Origin: Myxococcaceae bacterium
GTDB lineage: Bacteria; Myxococcota_A; Polyangia; Polyangiales; Ga0077539
Direction: 5' to 3'
Assembly (NCBI GenBank): GCA_004297725.1
Contig: SCUS01000119.1
Span: forward strand, 1-61,357
DNA: 61,357 bases
The notes beneath the pieces were generated by a model that had not been told where the DNA came from, did not search any database, and saw only the letters and a program-made list of their open reading frames with translations. Numbering within the stretch: the stretch's first letter is position 1; the number at the start of each line of letters is the position of its first letter. Position numbers and translations under genes: made by a program. Shown here piece after piece: positions 51,734-60,517 of the stretch.

Positions 51734-53167
51734 TCAGGTCGGCCGGGTGCTCGCGCCGAGTCCGTTGCCGACGAGCACCAGCACGTCGCCCTCGGCGCAG
51801 GCCAGCGAGCGAGCCTTCGCCACGGCGGCCTCCGCCCCTCTCACGGCCCAGCACTCCAGCTCCGGGCGCACCTGCCTCGCGACGCCGATCACCTCGTCGG
51901 GATCGAGGTCCGCCGCGTCTCCGACGGTCTCACACGCCGTCGCCACCAGCGCCGAGACCCGGCCCGAGCGGGCGAGGATGGCCACCGGCTCCCTGGCGTC
52001 GTGGATGCGCGCCAGGAAGCTCGCGCACACCACCACGCGCCCGCTCGACGCCGCCGGGAGCAGCTCGTCGAGGGCCTCGACGAAGGCCCTCATCTTCACC
52101 GGGCTCGCGCCCACCTGGAGCAGCGTCAGCGGGCGCGCGGCGATCACCTCCATGCGCCCCGGCATCGTCGCGGCGCCGAGGCCCGCCCGCACCGCCTCCC
52201 TCCACGCGCCCCGGTCGCCCGGCAGCGCTCCGTCGCGCACCAGCGCCCAGGCCGCCGCGGCCGCCTGCGCCGCGTTGTCCACCTGGAACCCCCCGACCGC
52301 CCGGATCCTCACCTCCAGCGTCTCGTCCCCGACCCGAAGCGTCGCGTCGCTGCCATCGAGCGCGCTCCTTCTCTGCAGCACCTCGTAGTCGACGCCGCGT
52401 CGGGCCATGGTCCCGACGCCTCGCTCCTCGGCGAGGGCGTCCACCGCGAGGGCGACGGGCTCGTCCTGCAGGCCCACCACCGTGGCGACGCGAGCGCGCA
52501 GCCCGCCGGCCTTGTGCCAGACGGGTCCGGCGCGGTCGCCCAGCCCCGAGAGCGCGGCGGGGAGCGGCGATGGGGCGAGGAGCAGTTGGGCGTGGTCGGT
52601 GTCGATGGGCGTGAGGAGCTGCGCCCTCGGCGGAGGCAGCGCGGCGGTCGGGTCGTCGCGCAGCCCGATGTTGGCCTCGACCACGGCGAAGGCGGCGCAC
52701 TGGTCGAGCGCGTGGCTCAGCAGCACCGCGTAGCGGAGGTCGTAGGGAGCGACGGGACCGAGCTCCGGCGCCTCCCTCTCCAGCGCCTCCACCACCGGGA
52801 CGAGCTCGCTGACGTAGCCGGCGAAGTCCTCGGGGACGATCCACGAGGGGGCGGAGGCGCCGCGCTCGAAGAGCTGGTAGCGCTCCCGCTGACCGTCGGG
52901 CGTCTCGGAGAGCGGGGGCTTGGTGCCGAGGGCCACCGGCGCGGAGACCCCGGCGCGGTCGAGGAGGCCCCGGGCGATGAAGGCCAGGAAGCGCGCGGTG
53001 CTGGCCTTGCCGCACGATCCGGCGACGAGGGCCCAGGGCAGGGAGCGCGCCCTCTCCCGCAGCCCCGAGCGCTCCAGGATCCACGAGAGGCGCCGGGCGT
53101 GCAGGTGCTCTCGGGCCGGGAAGGCGTGGGCCTCCTCGGTCCAGCGCATGGCTTCTTCGAAGTTCAC
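51734..53167 (-). CDS. FolC/Mur-ligase-like ATP-dependent ligase with altered motifs
   Basis: A 477-residue protein built like folylpolyglutamate synthase. The P-loop reads VAGSCGKAST (48-57) where FolC has VAGTNGKGST, so Lys is kept but the Asn and a Gly are changed. The VVEANIGLRDD segment (about 166-176) parallels the conserved ExGxGGxxD block in degenerate form. MPGRMEVI marks the start of the C-terminal Mur domain, but the usual DGAHN is replaced by QVGASP. It may couple an amino acid to a small molecule rather than polyglutamylate folate, or be inactive. Its start overlaps the EamA gene by 4 bp, so it is coupled to it. Confidence 0.82.
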   Translation of the reverse strand: MNFEEAMRWTEEAHAFPAREHLHARRLSWILERSGLRERARSLPWALVAGSCGKASTARFLAFIARGLLDRAGVSAPVALGTKPPLSETPDGQRERYQLFERGASAPSWIVPEDFAGYVSELVPVVEALEREAPELGPVAPYDLRYAVLLSHALDQCAAFAVVEANIGLRDDPTAALPPPRAQLLTPIDTDHAQLLLAPSPLPAALSGLGDRAGPVWHKAGGLRARVATVVGLQDEPVALAVDALAEERGVGTMARRGVDYEVLQRRSALDGSDATLRVGDETLEVRIRAVGGFQVDNAAQAAAAAWALVRDGALPGDRGAWREAVRAGLGAATMPGRMEVIAARPLTLLQVGASPVKMRAFVEALDELLPAASSGRVVVCASFLARIHDAREPVAILARSGRVSALVATACETVGDAADLDPDEVIGVARQVRPELECWAVRGAEAAVAKARSLACAEGDVLVLVGNGLGASTRPT

Positions 53168-54027
53168 GGCTTCTTCTCCTCACGGCCCGCGCGCTGCGCG
53201 ACGTGCACGCTCGCGAGCACCATCGCGACACCGACGGCCTGCGACCAGCGCAGGGGTTCGGACAGCACCACCGCCGCGGCCACCATCACGAAGGGGCGCT
53301 GCAGCAGGGTGTAGACGGAGATCCTGGTGGCGCCGATGCGGTGCAGCGCCACGAGGAAGGCCACGTTGGCGACCGCCGCCGCGAGGCCGATCCAGAGGCC
53401 CATCGGGAGCGCCGCGGGAGGGGGCAGCCCGCTCCACGGCAGCACCAGCGCGGAGGTCACCGCGGCGTTCACCAGGAAGACCCAGGTCGACACCACCTTC
53501 GGGCCGAAGGCGGCGGTGACGTCCTCCATGGCGCTGCGGTACAGGGTCGAGCTGGCGACGGCGCCGAAGGCCAGCGCGAGGCCGACGCCGTCGAAGGCCA
53601 GGGCTCCGGGGCGCAGCACGTCGAGGGTGAGGGCCATCCCCACGAGCGCCGCCACGATCGCCGCCCAGAAGCGCGCCCCCGGGCGCACCCGACCCCGCGC
53701 CCTGGCCACGAGGGCCACGGCCGCGGGGGTGGTCGCCACCACGGTCATCAGGGTCACCGCGGGCAGGCGGGTGAGGGCCAGCAGCGAGAGGGCGTTGGTG
53801 ACGATGAGCAGCACGCTCACCCGGCCGATGCGAAGAACGCCCGGGAGTCCGGGCCATTTCGGAGCGCGGGCCAGCGGGACGATCACCGCGGCGGCGACGA
53901 GGTTCTTCAGCGCGAGGAGCTGCCAGGCCGTGGCCTCGGCGCGGTAGCCGAGCTTCACCAGGATGGGCTCCAGCGAGGCGCCGAGCAGCGCCGCCAGCAC
54001 CCACGCGAGGGTGGCCCGCTCGCCCAC
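53164..54027 (-). CDS. EamA/DMT-family exporter
   Basis: A 287-residue transporter with ten hydrophobic helices in two EamA repeats. The helix-3/4 region (LSLLALTRLPAVTLMTVVATTP) and second-repeat ending (HRIGATRISVYTLLQRPFVMVAAAVVLSEPL) are typical of the family (segments quoted in short). DMT proteins mostly export small metabolites, and in Pseudomonas the CntI member exports pseudopaline. The gene begins at the base next to the dehydrogenase stop (54027/54028) and its stop overlaps the ligase start, an arrangement that implies one operon. The cargo is inferred from context only. Confidence 0.9.
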   Translation of the reverse strand: MGERATLAWVLAALLGASLEPILVKLGYRAEATAWQLLALKNLVAAAVIVPLARAPKWPGLPGVLRIGRVSVLLIVTNALSLLALTRLPAVTLMTVVATTPAAVALVARARGRVRPGARFWAAIVAALVGMALTLDVLRPGALAFDGVGLALAFGAVASSTLYRSAMEDVTAAFGPKVVSTWVFLVNAAVTSALVLPWSGLPPPAALPMGLWIGLAAAVANVAFLVALHRIGATRISVYTLLQRPFVMVAAAVVLSEPLRWSQAVGVAMVLASVHVAQRAGREEKKP

Positions 54028-55110
54028 TCAGTCCTCGATCCAGCGGACGATCTCGGCGTGCGAGCGGTGCTCCCAGCCGAGGCGCTCGAGGGTGCGGCCC
54101 TGGGCGACGAGGTCTTCGCCGGTGAGGTCGCAGGCCATCTGCACGATGGAGCTCACCACCGGGAGCTCGACGCGGGCCTTGCGGGCGAGCTCGTGCATGG
54201 GCACGAGGGTGCAGGAGACGTCCTCCTTCAGGTACCGGTGGTCGAGGGTGCTGGGCGCCCAGGAGAGCCGGTAGTTGGGCACCGTGCGCATCGCCGTGAG
54301 CAGCGAGGTGGTGTCGCAGCCGTAGTAGCGATCGAGGAGGTCCTTCATGGCGATGAGCGGCGCGTCGTAGGCGTGGGCGACGGCGCGAAACTCCTTCTCC
54401 ACCTCCTCGAGCACCGCGACGGTCTTCTCGGTGAAGCCGTCCAGGTAGAACAGGAAGGGCTCCTTCCGGTCGACGCGGTTCATGTTGGCCATCATCGTCG
54501 TCGGGTGGGCGAGGGCGCCGAAGTCCGTGAGCCCCCGCTGGATGACGTTGCGCGCGGCCTCCAGGCCCGGGAAGAAGTGGTGCATCAGCGGCGCCCACTC
54601 GCGCGTCATGGAGTGCCTCGGCGCAGAGAAGAGGGTCCAGCCCTTGAAGCCGCGCACCCAGATGGAGTGATCCTCCTGGATGCGGCACGCGAAGAGCGCG
54701 TCGGTCTCCAGCACCGGAACCGACCGCACGCCGTGCTCTCGCAGCAGGTGCTCGACCTCCACGGAGCCGCAGAGCTTGCTGGAGAACAGCACCAGCCGAT
54801 GGTCCCGGTCGAGGTAGGGGGCGAGGCGCGCGGCGATCTCCCGGTAGGCCGTGGTGACCGTCGCCACGAAGATGGTGCCCACCGCAGCGGCGAAGCGCGC
54901 GGCGTTGTCGGTCACCCCGCCGAGGGCGAAGGTTCCCTCGATCTTCCCCGTGGCGGTGAGCGACCTGGACCCGGTGAGCCAGGGGAAGCGCTCGATGTGA
55001 CGCACCAGCAGGTGCACCTCGTGGCCTCGCGACGCGAGGTAGCAGGCCAGGGCGCGGGCGGAGTTGCCGGTGCCCACCACGCCCACGGCGGGTCGAGAGG
55101 TCGGATGCAT
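54028..55110 (-). CDS. Octopine/nopaline-family (opine) dehydrogenase
   Basis: 360 residues from ATG 55110. The Rossmann domain begins GVVGTGNSARA (10-20). The C-terminal alpha-helical domain matches NAD/NADP octopine/nopaline dehydrogenases: GALAHPTTMMANMNR with the catalytic His202, FYLDGFTEKTVAVLEEVEKE, and the terminal block YLKEDVSCTLVPMHELARKA followed by QGRTLERLGW. Such enzymes join an amine to an alpha-keto acid by reductive condensation. This is the PF02317-type, not the CntM type. Coupling to the EamA gene implies the product is exported. Confidence 0.9.
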   Translation of the reverse strand: MHPTSRPAVGVVGTGNSARALACYLASRGHEVHLLVRHIERFPWLTGSRSLTATGKIEGTFALGGVTDNAARFAAAVGTIFVATVTTAYREIAARLAPYLDRDHRLVLFSSKLCGSVEVEHLLREHGVRSVPVLETDALFACRIQEDHSIWVRGFKGWTLFSAPRHSMTREWAPLMHHFFPGLEAARNVIQRGLTDFGALAHPTTMMANMNRVDRKEPFLFYLDGFTEKTVAVLEEVEKEFRAVAHAYDAPLIAMKDLLDRYYGCDTTSLLTAMRTVPNYRLSWAPSTLDHRYLKEDVSCTLVPMHELARKARVELPVVSSIVQMACDLTGEDLVAQGRTLERLGWEHRSHAEIVRWIED

Positions 55111-55163
55111 GACGCGGCGGGTAGCACCGTCCGTGCCGGTGATCGGGGAAGCTGCGGTGTGTC

Positions 55164-55658
55164 TCAGCGCCCGGTGAGGTCGGAGGCGGGCGCGTAGCTC
55201 CCGTCGTCGCTTCGGCGCTCGAGGGTGACCACGTCGCGGACGAGCGAGAGCCGGTACGTCCCGTCGGGGTCGGCGTCGGGCGAGGCGCACGGGAGCGCTC
55301 CCCCCTCGGCGCGAATCACCGCCGCGAACACGGCGAGCGCGCTCCCTCCGGCGCGCAGCGCCTCGGCCACGTCCTCGAAGCGCAGCGCCTTCGCCCGGAC
55401 GCCGCTCACCAGGGCCTCGGCGCGCTCGATGCCTCGGGCCTTGGAGCGCACGGCGCCGCCCGGGTCGAAGGCGATGAGCTCCTCCTCGTTGAGGCGCCTC
55501 GCGGCGAAGAGCGCCTCCTCCGGGGAGAGCCGCATCGGGTGGCGCACCGCCTCCAGGCTGGTGTCCTGCTCGGCGCGCCCCTTCGCCAGCAGCGACACCC
55601 CGATCAGGAACCTCGCGCAGGTGTCGCGTCGGCGCTCGAAGTTCCATCCCGCGGTCAT
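55164..55658 (-). CDS. Unknown protein upstream of the opine dehydrogenase
   Basis: A 164-residue protein starting at ATG 55658. It has WNFERRRDTCARFLIG near the start, a helical middle (FAARRLNEEELIAFD, RFEDVAEALRAGG) and a polar C-terminus (ERRSDDGSYAPASDL). It has no signal or known motif. It ends 53 bp before the opine dehydrogenase start, so it could be the first gene of that operon or just a neighbour. Confidence 0.62.
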   Translation of the reverse strand: MTAGWNFERRRDTCARFLIGVSLLAKGRAEQDTSLEAVRHPMRLSPEEALFAARRLNEEELIAFDPGGAVRSKARGIERAEALVSGVRAKALRFEDVAEALRAGGSALAVFAAVIRAEGGALPCASPDADPDGTYRLSLVRDVVTLERRSDDGSYAPASDLTGR

Positions 55659-55731
55659 GGCCGGTGGTATCGCGCGCCCTCCGATGCGGGCGCAACCCTC
55701 GCTTCACACGCTCACCCTGGTGGGCCCCACG

Positions 55732-55775
55732 GAAAACCATCCCTGGTATTCGCGAAAACCAGCCCTGGTATTCGC
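55732..55775. repeat. 22-bp tandem repeat, 2 copies
   Basis: Units gaaaaccatccctggtattc(gc) at 55732-55753 and gaaaaccagccctggtattc(gc) at 55754-55775 differ by one base. Each holds a small dyad ACCA-x4-TGGT. The pair lies between the PPIase stop and the start region of the 55164 gene, so it could be an operator upstream of that gene. It is AT-richer than the surroundings. Confidence 0.85.
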
Positions 55776-55791
55776 CCGTCCCCGTCCGCGC

Positions 55792-56829
55792 TCACTCCCT
55801 CGGCGTCACCCTCACCGTGCCCAGCGCCCTCGCGTCGATGGCCGCCTCCACCTGCGGGCGCAGCCGCTCCTCCCACCGGGCGCTCGCGGCCTCTCTCGCC
55901 GACTCGTAGCGCTCCCTCATCATCCGGTGCTGCACCCTGCGCCTCACCGCCTCCAGCGGCAGCACCTCCGCCTCCCTCCTCCCGAGCCGCTGCACCACCG
56001 CCCAGCCCGCCACGCGCCTCGCCCGCGGTCGTCGCCGCACGGTCACCATCGTGGTGACGCTCACCCGCACCGGCCGCTCGGCCACCGCGCCGTCGCTGCC
56101 CAGCGCGAACGCCGCCTCCACCACCCCGGCGCCCACCGCCGCCGGAACCTCCTCCCGCCGCAGCTCCCCCAGGTCGCCGTGGTCCCTCGCGCGCAGCGGG
56201 TCGATGCTCTGCGCCAGCACCGCCTCGAAGTCCGTCTCTCCCGCCGCCAGCGCCGCGATCGCCGCTCTCGCCGCCCCCTCCGTCCTCAGGATCGCCCACC
56301 TCGCACGCACCCTCGCCGGCCGCTGGAAGTCGTCCGCGTGCGCCGAGTACCACCGCGCCATCGCCGCCTCGTCGGGCACCGTCACCCTCGCCAGCGCCTC
56401 CGCCCTCAGCAGCCCCTCGGCCAGCGCCGCCGTCACCGCCCGGTCGCGCAGCCCTCCGGCCCCGGCTCCCTCGCGCGCCAGCGCCGCCGCCCCCTCCTCG
56501 GCCACCAGCTCGTCCACCAGGGCCCGCACGCCCAGCGCCGGCAGGCCCTCCCTCGTCCGCTGCCAGGCCCGCACCGCCACGTCGCACACCGTCAGCCCGA
56601 CGCCCGCCACCCTCGCGACCTCCACGCCGGCGTTCTCCACCGCCACCGGGCACGGGCCCGCCCACGCCCCCGCCGCGCTCCCGCGGTTTACGTCACCCGG
56701 TAAGCCAGCGTCCGTCGCCGGCCTCGCCGCCCCGCCGCCGCCCACCCTCGCGAGCTCGCCCGGGTGCGTGCAGGTCATCGCGAGCGCCGCGACCACCAGC
56801 CACCCTCCGCGAATCCCTCGCGCCGCCAT
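55792..56829 (-). CDS. Parvulin-type PPIase (PpiC/SurA-like) lipoprotein
   Basis: 345 residues from ATG 56829. The N-terminus is a lipoprotein-type signal (VVAALAMTC). Residues 65-185 are SurA-like chaperone helices (VRALVDELVAEEGAAALARE). Residues 190-285 are the PPIC domain (VRARWAILRTEGAARAAI; TDFEAVLAQSIDPLRARDHGDLG; VVEAAFALGSDGAVAE), where DHGDLG is the parvulin GGDLG-like motif with His in place of the first Gly. Residues 290-345 are a charged helix. It probably helps fold outer-membrane or secreted proteins. The start lies 2 bp after the mfd stop, so it is co-transcribed with mfd. Confidence 0.84.
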   Translation of the reverse strand: MAARGIRGGWLVVAALAMTCTHPGELARVGGGGAARPATDAGLPGDVNRGSAAGAWAGPCPVAVENAGVEVARVAGVGLTVCDVAVRAWQRTREGLPALGVRALVDELVAEEGAAALAREGAGAGGLRDRAVTAALAEGLLRAEALARVTVPDEAAMARWYSAHADDFQRPARVRARWAILRTEGAARAAIAALAAGETDFEAVLAQSIDPLRARDHGDLGELRREEVPAAVGAGVVEAAFALGSDGAVAERPVRVSVTTMVTVRRRPRARRVAGWAVVQRLGRREAEVLPLEAVRRRVQHRMMRERYESAREAASARWEERLRPQVEAAIDARALGTVRVTPRE

Positions 56830-56831
56830 CG

Positions 56832-59800
56832 TCACCCGATGACCAGGGGTTCGATCTCCGCGAGCATCGCCTCCGCGTGGTCGATGCCTTCGCCGGGCTC
56901 GTAGCGTCGCGACAGCTTCATGTCCGGCGACAGACGATACGGCGATCGCTTGCCGGTACACAGCTCCATCACCTTGGCGGCGTCGAGGGGGGAGTCCTCC
57001 CGCAGGTGCACCACCACCCGCTCCCGGGTCGCCTCGATGCCCAGCGAGCGCAGCCTCCGCAGCCGCGTCTTCACCGACATCACCCGGATCAGCAGCCTCG
57101 CAGGGGGCGGCGCCGGGCCGAAGCGGTCCTCCATCTCCGAGGCGAGGTCCTGCACGTCGTCCTCGGTGATCGCGCTGGCGAGGCGCTTGTAGAGCGAGAG
57201 CCGCACGCCGACGTCCTCGATGTACTCCTCGGGGAGGTAGTTGGGCTCGTCGAAGGTGAGCTCCGGGTCGACCCCGGGGATGATGGGCTGCCCTCGCAGC
57301 TCGGCGACGGCCTCTTCCAGCATCTGGCAGTAGAGGTCGAAGCCCACGGCGGTGACGTTGCCCGACTGCTCGGCGCCCAGCAGGTCCCCAGCGCCCCGAA
57401 GCTCCATGTCGAGCGAGGCCACCTGGAAGCCCGACCCCAGCTCGGTGAAGCGCTCGATGGCGTCGATGCGCGCCCTGGCCTCGTCGCTCATCTTCGAGGG
57501 CGGCGGAACGAACAGGTAGCAGTACGCCCGCTCCCTCGCCCGACCCACGCGCCCACGCAGCTGGTAGAGCTGCGACAGCCCGAACAGGTCCGCCCGGTCG
57601 AGGATCATCGTGTTGGCCCTCGGGATGTCGATGCCGCTCTCGATGATGGCGGTGGCGCAGAGCACGTCGTAGCGCCCCTCGATGAAGTCCATCATCACGG
57701 TCTCGAGGGTCTCCGGCGCCATCTGCCCGTGGGCCACCGCGACGCGCGCCGTGGGCAGCAGCTTCTGCAGCTTGTCCGCGCGCTCGTAGAGCCCCTCGAT
57801 GCGGTTGTAGACGTAGAAGACCTGGCCCCCTCGGGCGAGCTCTCTCGTCACCGCTTCCTTCAGCACCTGCGCGTCCTCGCGGCAGACCACGGTCCGCACC
57901 GCGCGACGGTCGACCGGCGCGGTGGTGATGAGCGAGAGGTCCCGCATCCCGGAGACGGCCATCTGAAGCGTCCGGGGGATCGGGGTCGCGGAGAGGGTGA
58001 GCACGTCGAGCTGCGCGCGCAGCTGCTTGATGCGCTCCTTGTGGGTGACGCCGAAGCGCTGCTCCTCGTCGACCACGAGCAGCCCGAGGTCCTTGAAGTG
58101 GACGTCCTTGGAGAGCAGCCGGTGGGTGCCGACGACCACGTCGACCTTGCCCTCCTTCAAGCGCTTGATGACCTCGCGCTGCTCGGACGCCGTCACGAAG
58201 CGGGAGAGCACCGCGACCTCCAGGGGGTACGGCGCGAAGCGGTCGGCGATGGTGCGGTAGTGCTGCTGGGCGAGCACCGTGGTGGGGCAGAGCACTGCCA
58301 CCTGGGCGCCCTGCGCGGCGACGTGGAAGGCGGCCCGGAGGGCGACCTCGGTCTTGCCGAAGCCCACGTCTCCGCAGACGAGTCGGTCCATCGGGATGGG
58401 GGTCTGGAGGTCGAGCATGACCTCGTCGATGGCGCGAACCTGGTCGGGGGTCTCCTCGAAGGGGAAGGTCGCCTCGAACTCCTGGTCGAGCATCCCTCTG
58501 GGGTTGAAGCTGCGCCCCGGGTGCGCCCTGCGCTCGGCCTGCAATCGCAGCAGCTCGTCGGCCATCTGCCGCACGGCGCGCTCGACCTTGGCCTTGGCCT
58601 TGGCGAAGGTGCTCCCTCCCAGCCGGTCGACCCTCGGAGCGCCTTCCCCTCCGGTGAACTTCTGGATCTGGTTGAGCCGGGTGACGGGCAGGTAGAGCTT
58701 GTCGCCGCCGGCGTACTCGATGACGAGGACGTCGATCTTCTGCGACCCGACCTCGCGGTGGATGAGCCCGAGGTACTTCCCGATGCCGTGGTCGACGTGG
58801 ACGATGAAGTCCCCCACCACCAGGGCGCGCAGGTCGTCGAGGAAGGGCCTCGACCCGGCCTCTCCGCCCTTGCGTCGGCTCTGTCGCCGCGCCCGCGCTC
58901 CGAAGATCTCCTCTTCGGTGACCACCGCGAGGAGCCGCGAGGGCAGCGCGAAGCCGCGGGCGAGCTCCCCCACGACGACCTCGACGGCGGCGGTCTCGGG
59001 CCGCTCGGAGCGCTGGAGGAGGGCGGGGGAGAAGGTCCCGTAGGTGCTCTTCACCGCGAGGCCGTGGCCTCGGGCGAGGGTGGCGACGCGCTCGGACTGC
59101 GTCGGGGTGCGCGCGGTGAGCAGCACCCGATAGCCCTCGCCGAACCAGTAGTTCACCTGCTCCACCAGGGGGACGAGCGCGTCGCCCTTGCCCTTCTCCG
59201 CGCGCGTGGCCTTGATGTCCGCCGCCAGCCGGCTCAGCGGATCGGCCCCGAGGTCGAGCACCGTCGCCTCGAGCGGGACGTGCTCGAGCGCTCCGGGGTC
59301 GTCCGCGGTGGGCCCTTCGCTGGAGCGCACCACGAGCTCATGGTGGGCCGACACGGGGTGGGCCTGGAGCGCGGCGAAGAGCTCGGCTTCGGAGAGGTAG
59401 TGGTCTTCGAGGCCGAAGGTGGGGAGGTGCTTCTCGACGCGGGCGGCGTGGTCCTGGGCGGAGCGGGCGAGCTCGTCCCGGAGGGAGGCGAGGCAGCGGG
59501 CCGGGTGGTTCCAGAGCACGCGGAGCGAGGCGGGGAGGTAGGCGGTGACGGGCTCGAGCGCGGGGTAGTACGCGGGGAGGAAGCCCTCGGCGCCGAAGAA
59601 GGCACGGCCGCTGTCGACGTCCTCGAGCAGCCTGGCGGCGGCGTGGCTGGGGAGGTTCACGGCGTCGACGAGGTCGCGCACCCTCCGTCGGGCGCGGGCG
59701 CGCTCGGCGTCTCCGACGAGGGCCTCCCGCACGGGGTGGATGAAGAGTTCCTTGATGGAGCGGACGGTGCGCTGCCCTTCGGCGTCGAAGAGCTTGATGG

Positions 59801-60458
59801 TGAGGCAGAGGTCGTCGTCGAGCTCGATGCGGGCGGGCCACCGCGAGCTCGGCGGCCACACGTCGATGACGGCGCCCCGGGCCGCGAAGGTGCCGGGGTC
59901 TTCCACCACCGGGACGCGCAGGTAGCCGCCCTCGACGAGGCCTTGCAGCAGCCGGTCGCGGTCGACGAGCTCCTCGGCCTGCACCAGGTCGCAGCGGGGG
60001 GTGAGCGCCGCGCGAGGCACCACCCTGCGCACGAGGGCGCTCGCGGGCGCGACCAATACCCGCCAGGGTAATCCCTGGGAGAGGTGGAAGAGCGTGGCGA
60101 GGCGCGACATCGCGGTGCGGCGGTCGGGCGCGACGTCGACGAAGGGCGACTGCTCGGGGGAGGGGAGCACCAGCACCTCGCCGCGTCCCTCCTCGGCGGC
60201 CTCCTGGTCCTCGGTGGTGCCGAGGAAGAAGGAGACGTCCGCGGCGAGCCGTCGGGCCTCGTCGGCGTCGGCGGTGATGACGAGCACCGGAGCGCCGCCG
60301 TGGGCGCGGGTGGCCTCCGCGAGGAAGAGCCCCAGGGCGCCGCCTCCGGCGCGCACGAGGTCGTGGCGGAGCACGCCCGGCTCGTTGAAGCGGCGCACCG
60401 CCTCGGTGAAATCGAGCCCGAGGGAGAGCGGGGAGGGGAGGGGTGAGTCGTCGTCCAC
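56832..60458 (-). CDS. mfd: Transcription-repair coupling factor Mfd
   Basis: A 1208-residue translocase that removes stalled RNA polymerase and recruits UvrA. The N-terminal third has UvrB-like domains (residues about 1-430). Residues 545-620 hold the RNA polymerase interacting region (IVHVDHGIGKYLGL). The SF2 motor has Walker A CGDVGFGKTEVA near 693 and DEEQRFG (Walker B) near 798, followed by motifs SATPIPRT and a QLRGRVGR box. The C-terminal TRCF domain ends around 1180. I chose GTG 60458 (VDDDSPLPSP) as start; the length is normal (E. coli 1148). It is co-transcribed with the PPIase gene. The divergent GNAT gene begins 59 bp away. Confidence 0.95.
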   Translation of the reverse strand: MDDDSPLPSPLSLGLDFTEAVRRFNEPGVLRHDLVRAGGGALGLFLAEATRAHGGAPVLVITADADEARRLAADVSFFLGTTEDQEAAEEGRGEVLVLPSPEQSPFVDVAPDRRTAMSRLATLFHLSQGLPWRVLVAPASALVRRVVPRAALTPRCDLVQAEELVDRDRLLQGLVEGGYLRVPVVEDPGTFAARGAVIDVWPPSSRWPARIELDDDLCLTIKLFDAEGQRTVRSIKELFIHPVREALVGDAERARARRRVRDLVDAVNLPSHAAARLLEDVDSGRAFFGAEGFLPAYYPALEPVTAYLPASLRVLWNHPARCLASLRDELARSAQDHAARVEKHLPTFGLEDHYLSEAELFAALQAHPVSAHHELVVRSSEGPTADDPGALEHVPLEATVLDLGADPLSRLAADIKATRAEKGKGDALVPLVEQVNYWFGEGYRVLLTARTPTQSERVATLARGHGLAVKSTYGTFSPALLQRSERPETAAVEVVVGELARGFALPSRLLAVVTEEEIFGARARRQSRRKGGEAGSRPFLDDLRALVVGDFIVHVDHGIGKYLGLIHREVGSQKIDVLVIEYAGGDKLYLPVTRLNQIQKFTGGEGAPRVDRLGGSTFAKAKAKVERAVRQMADELLRLQAERRAHPGRSFNPRGMLDQEFEATFPFEETPDQVRAIDEVMLDLQTPIPMDRLVCGDVGFGKTEVALRAAFHVAAQGAQVAVLCPTTVLAQQHYRTIADRFAPYPLEVAVLSRFVTASEQREVIKRLKEGKVDVVVGTHRLLSKDVHFKDLGLLVVDEEQRFGVTHKERIKQLRAQLDVLTLSATPIPRTLQMAVSGMRDLSLITTAPVDRRAVRTVVCREDAQVLKEAVTRELARGGQVFYVYNRIEGLYERADKLQKLLPTARVAVAHGQMAPETLETVMMDFIEGRYDVLCATAIIESGIDIPRANTMILDRADLFGLSQLYQLRGRVGRARERAYCYLFVPPPSKMSDEARARIDAIERFTELGSGFQVASLDMELRGAGDLLGAEQSGNVTAVGFDLYCQMLEEAVAELRGQPIIPGVDPELTFDEPNYLPEEYIEDVGVRLSLYKRLASAITEDDVQDLASEMEDRFGPAPPPARLLIRVMSVKTRLRRLRSLGIEATRERVVVHLREDSPLDAAKVMELCTGKRSPYRLSPDMKLSRRYEPGEGIDHAEAMLAEIEPLVIG

Positions 60459-60517
60459 GGCGGCGGCGGCGTAGCACAGGGAGCGCGGGGTGAGGTCTCT
60501 GCGGTACACCTTCGCCC

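Noticed and set aside
50582..55658. A direct CntLM-type staphylopine/pseudopaline system
   Set aside because: No nicotianamine-synthase-like gene or TonB receptor is visible, and the dehydrogenase is the octopine/nopaline type rather than CntM; kept only as a looser opine-type hypothesis.
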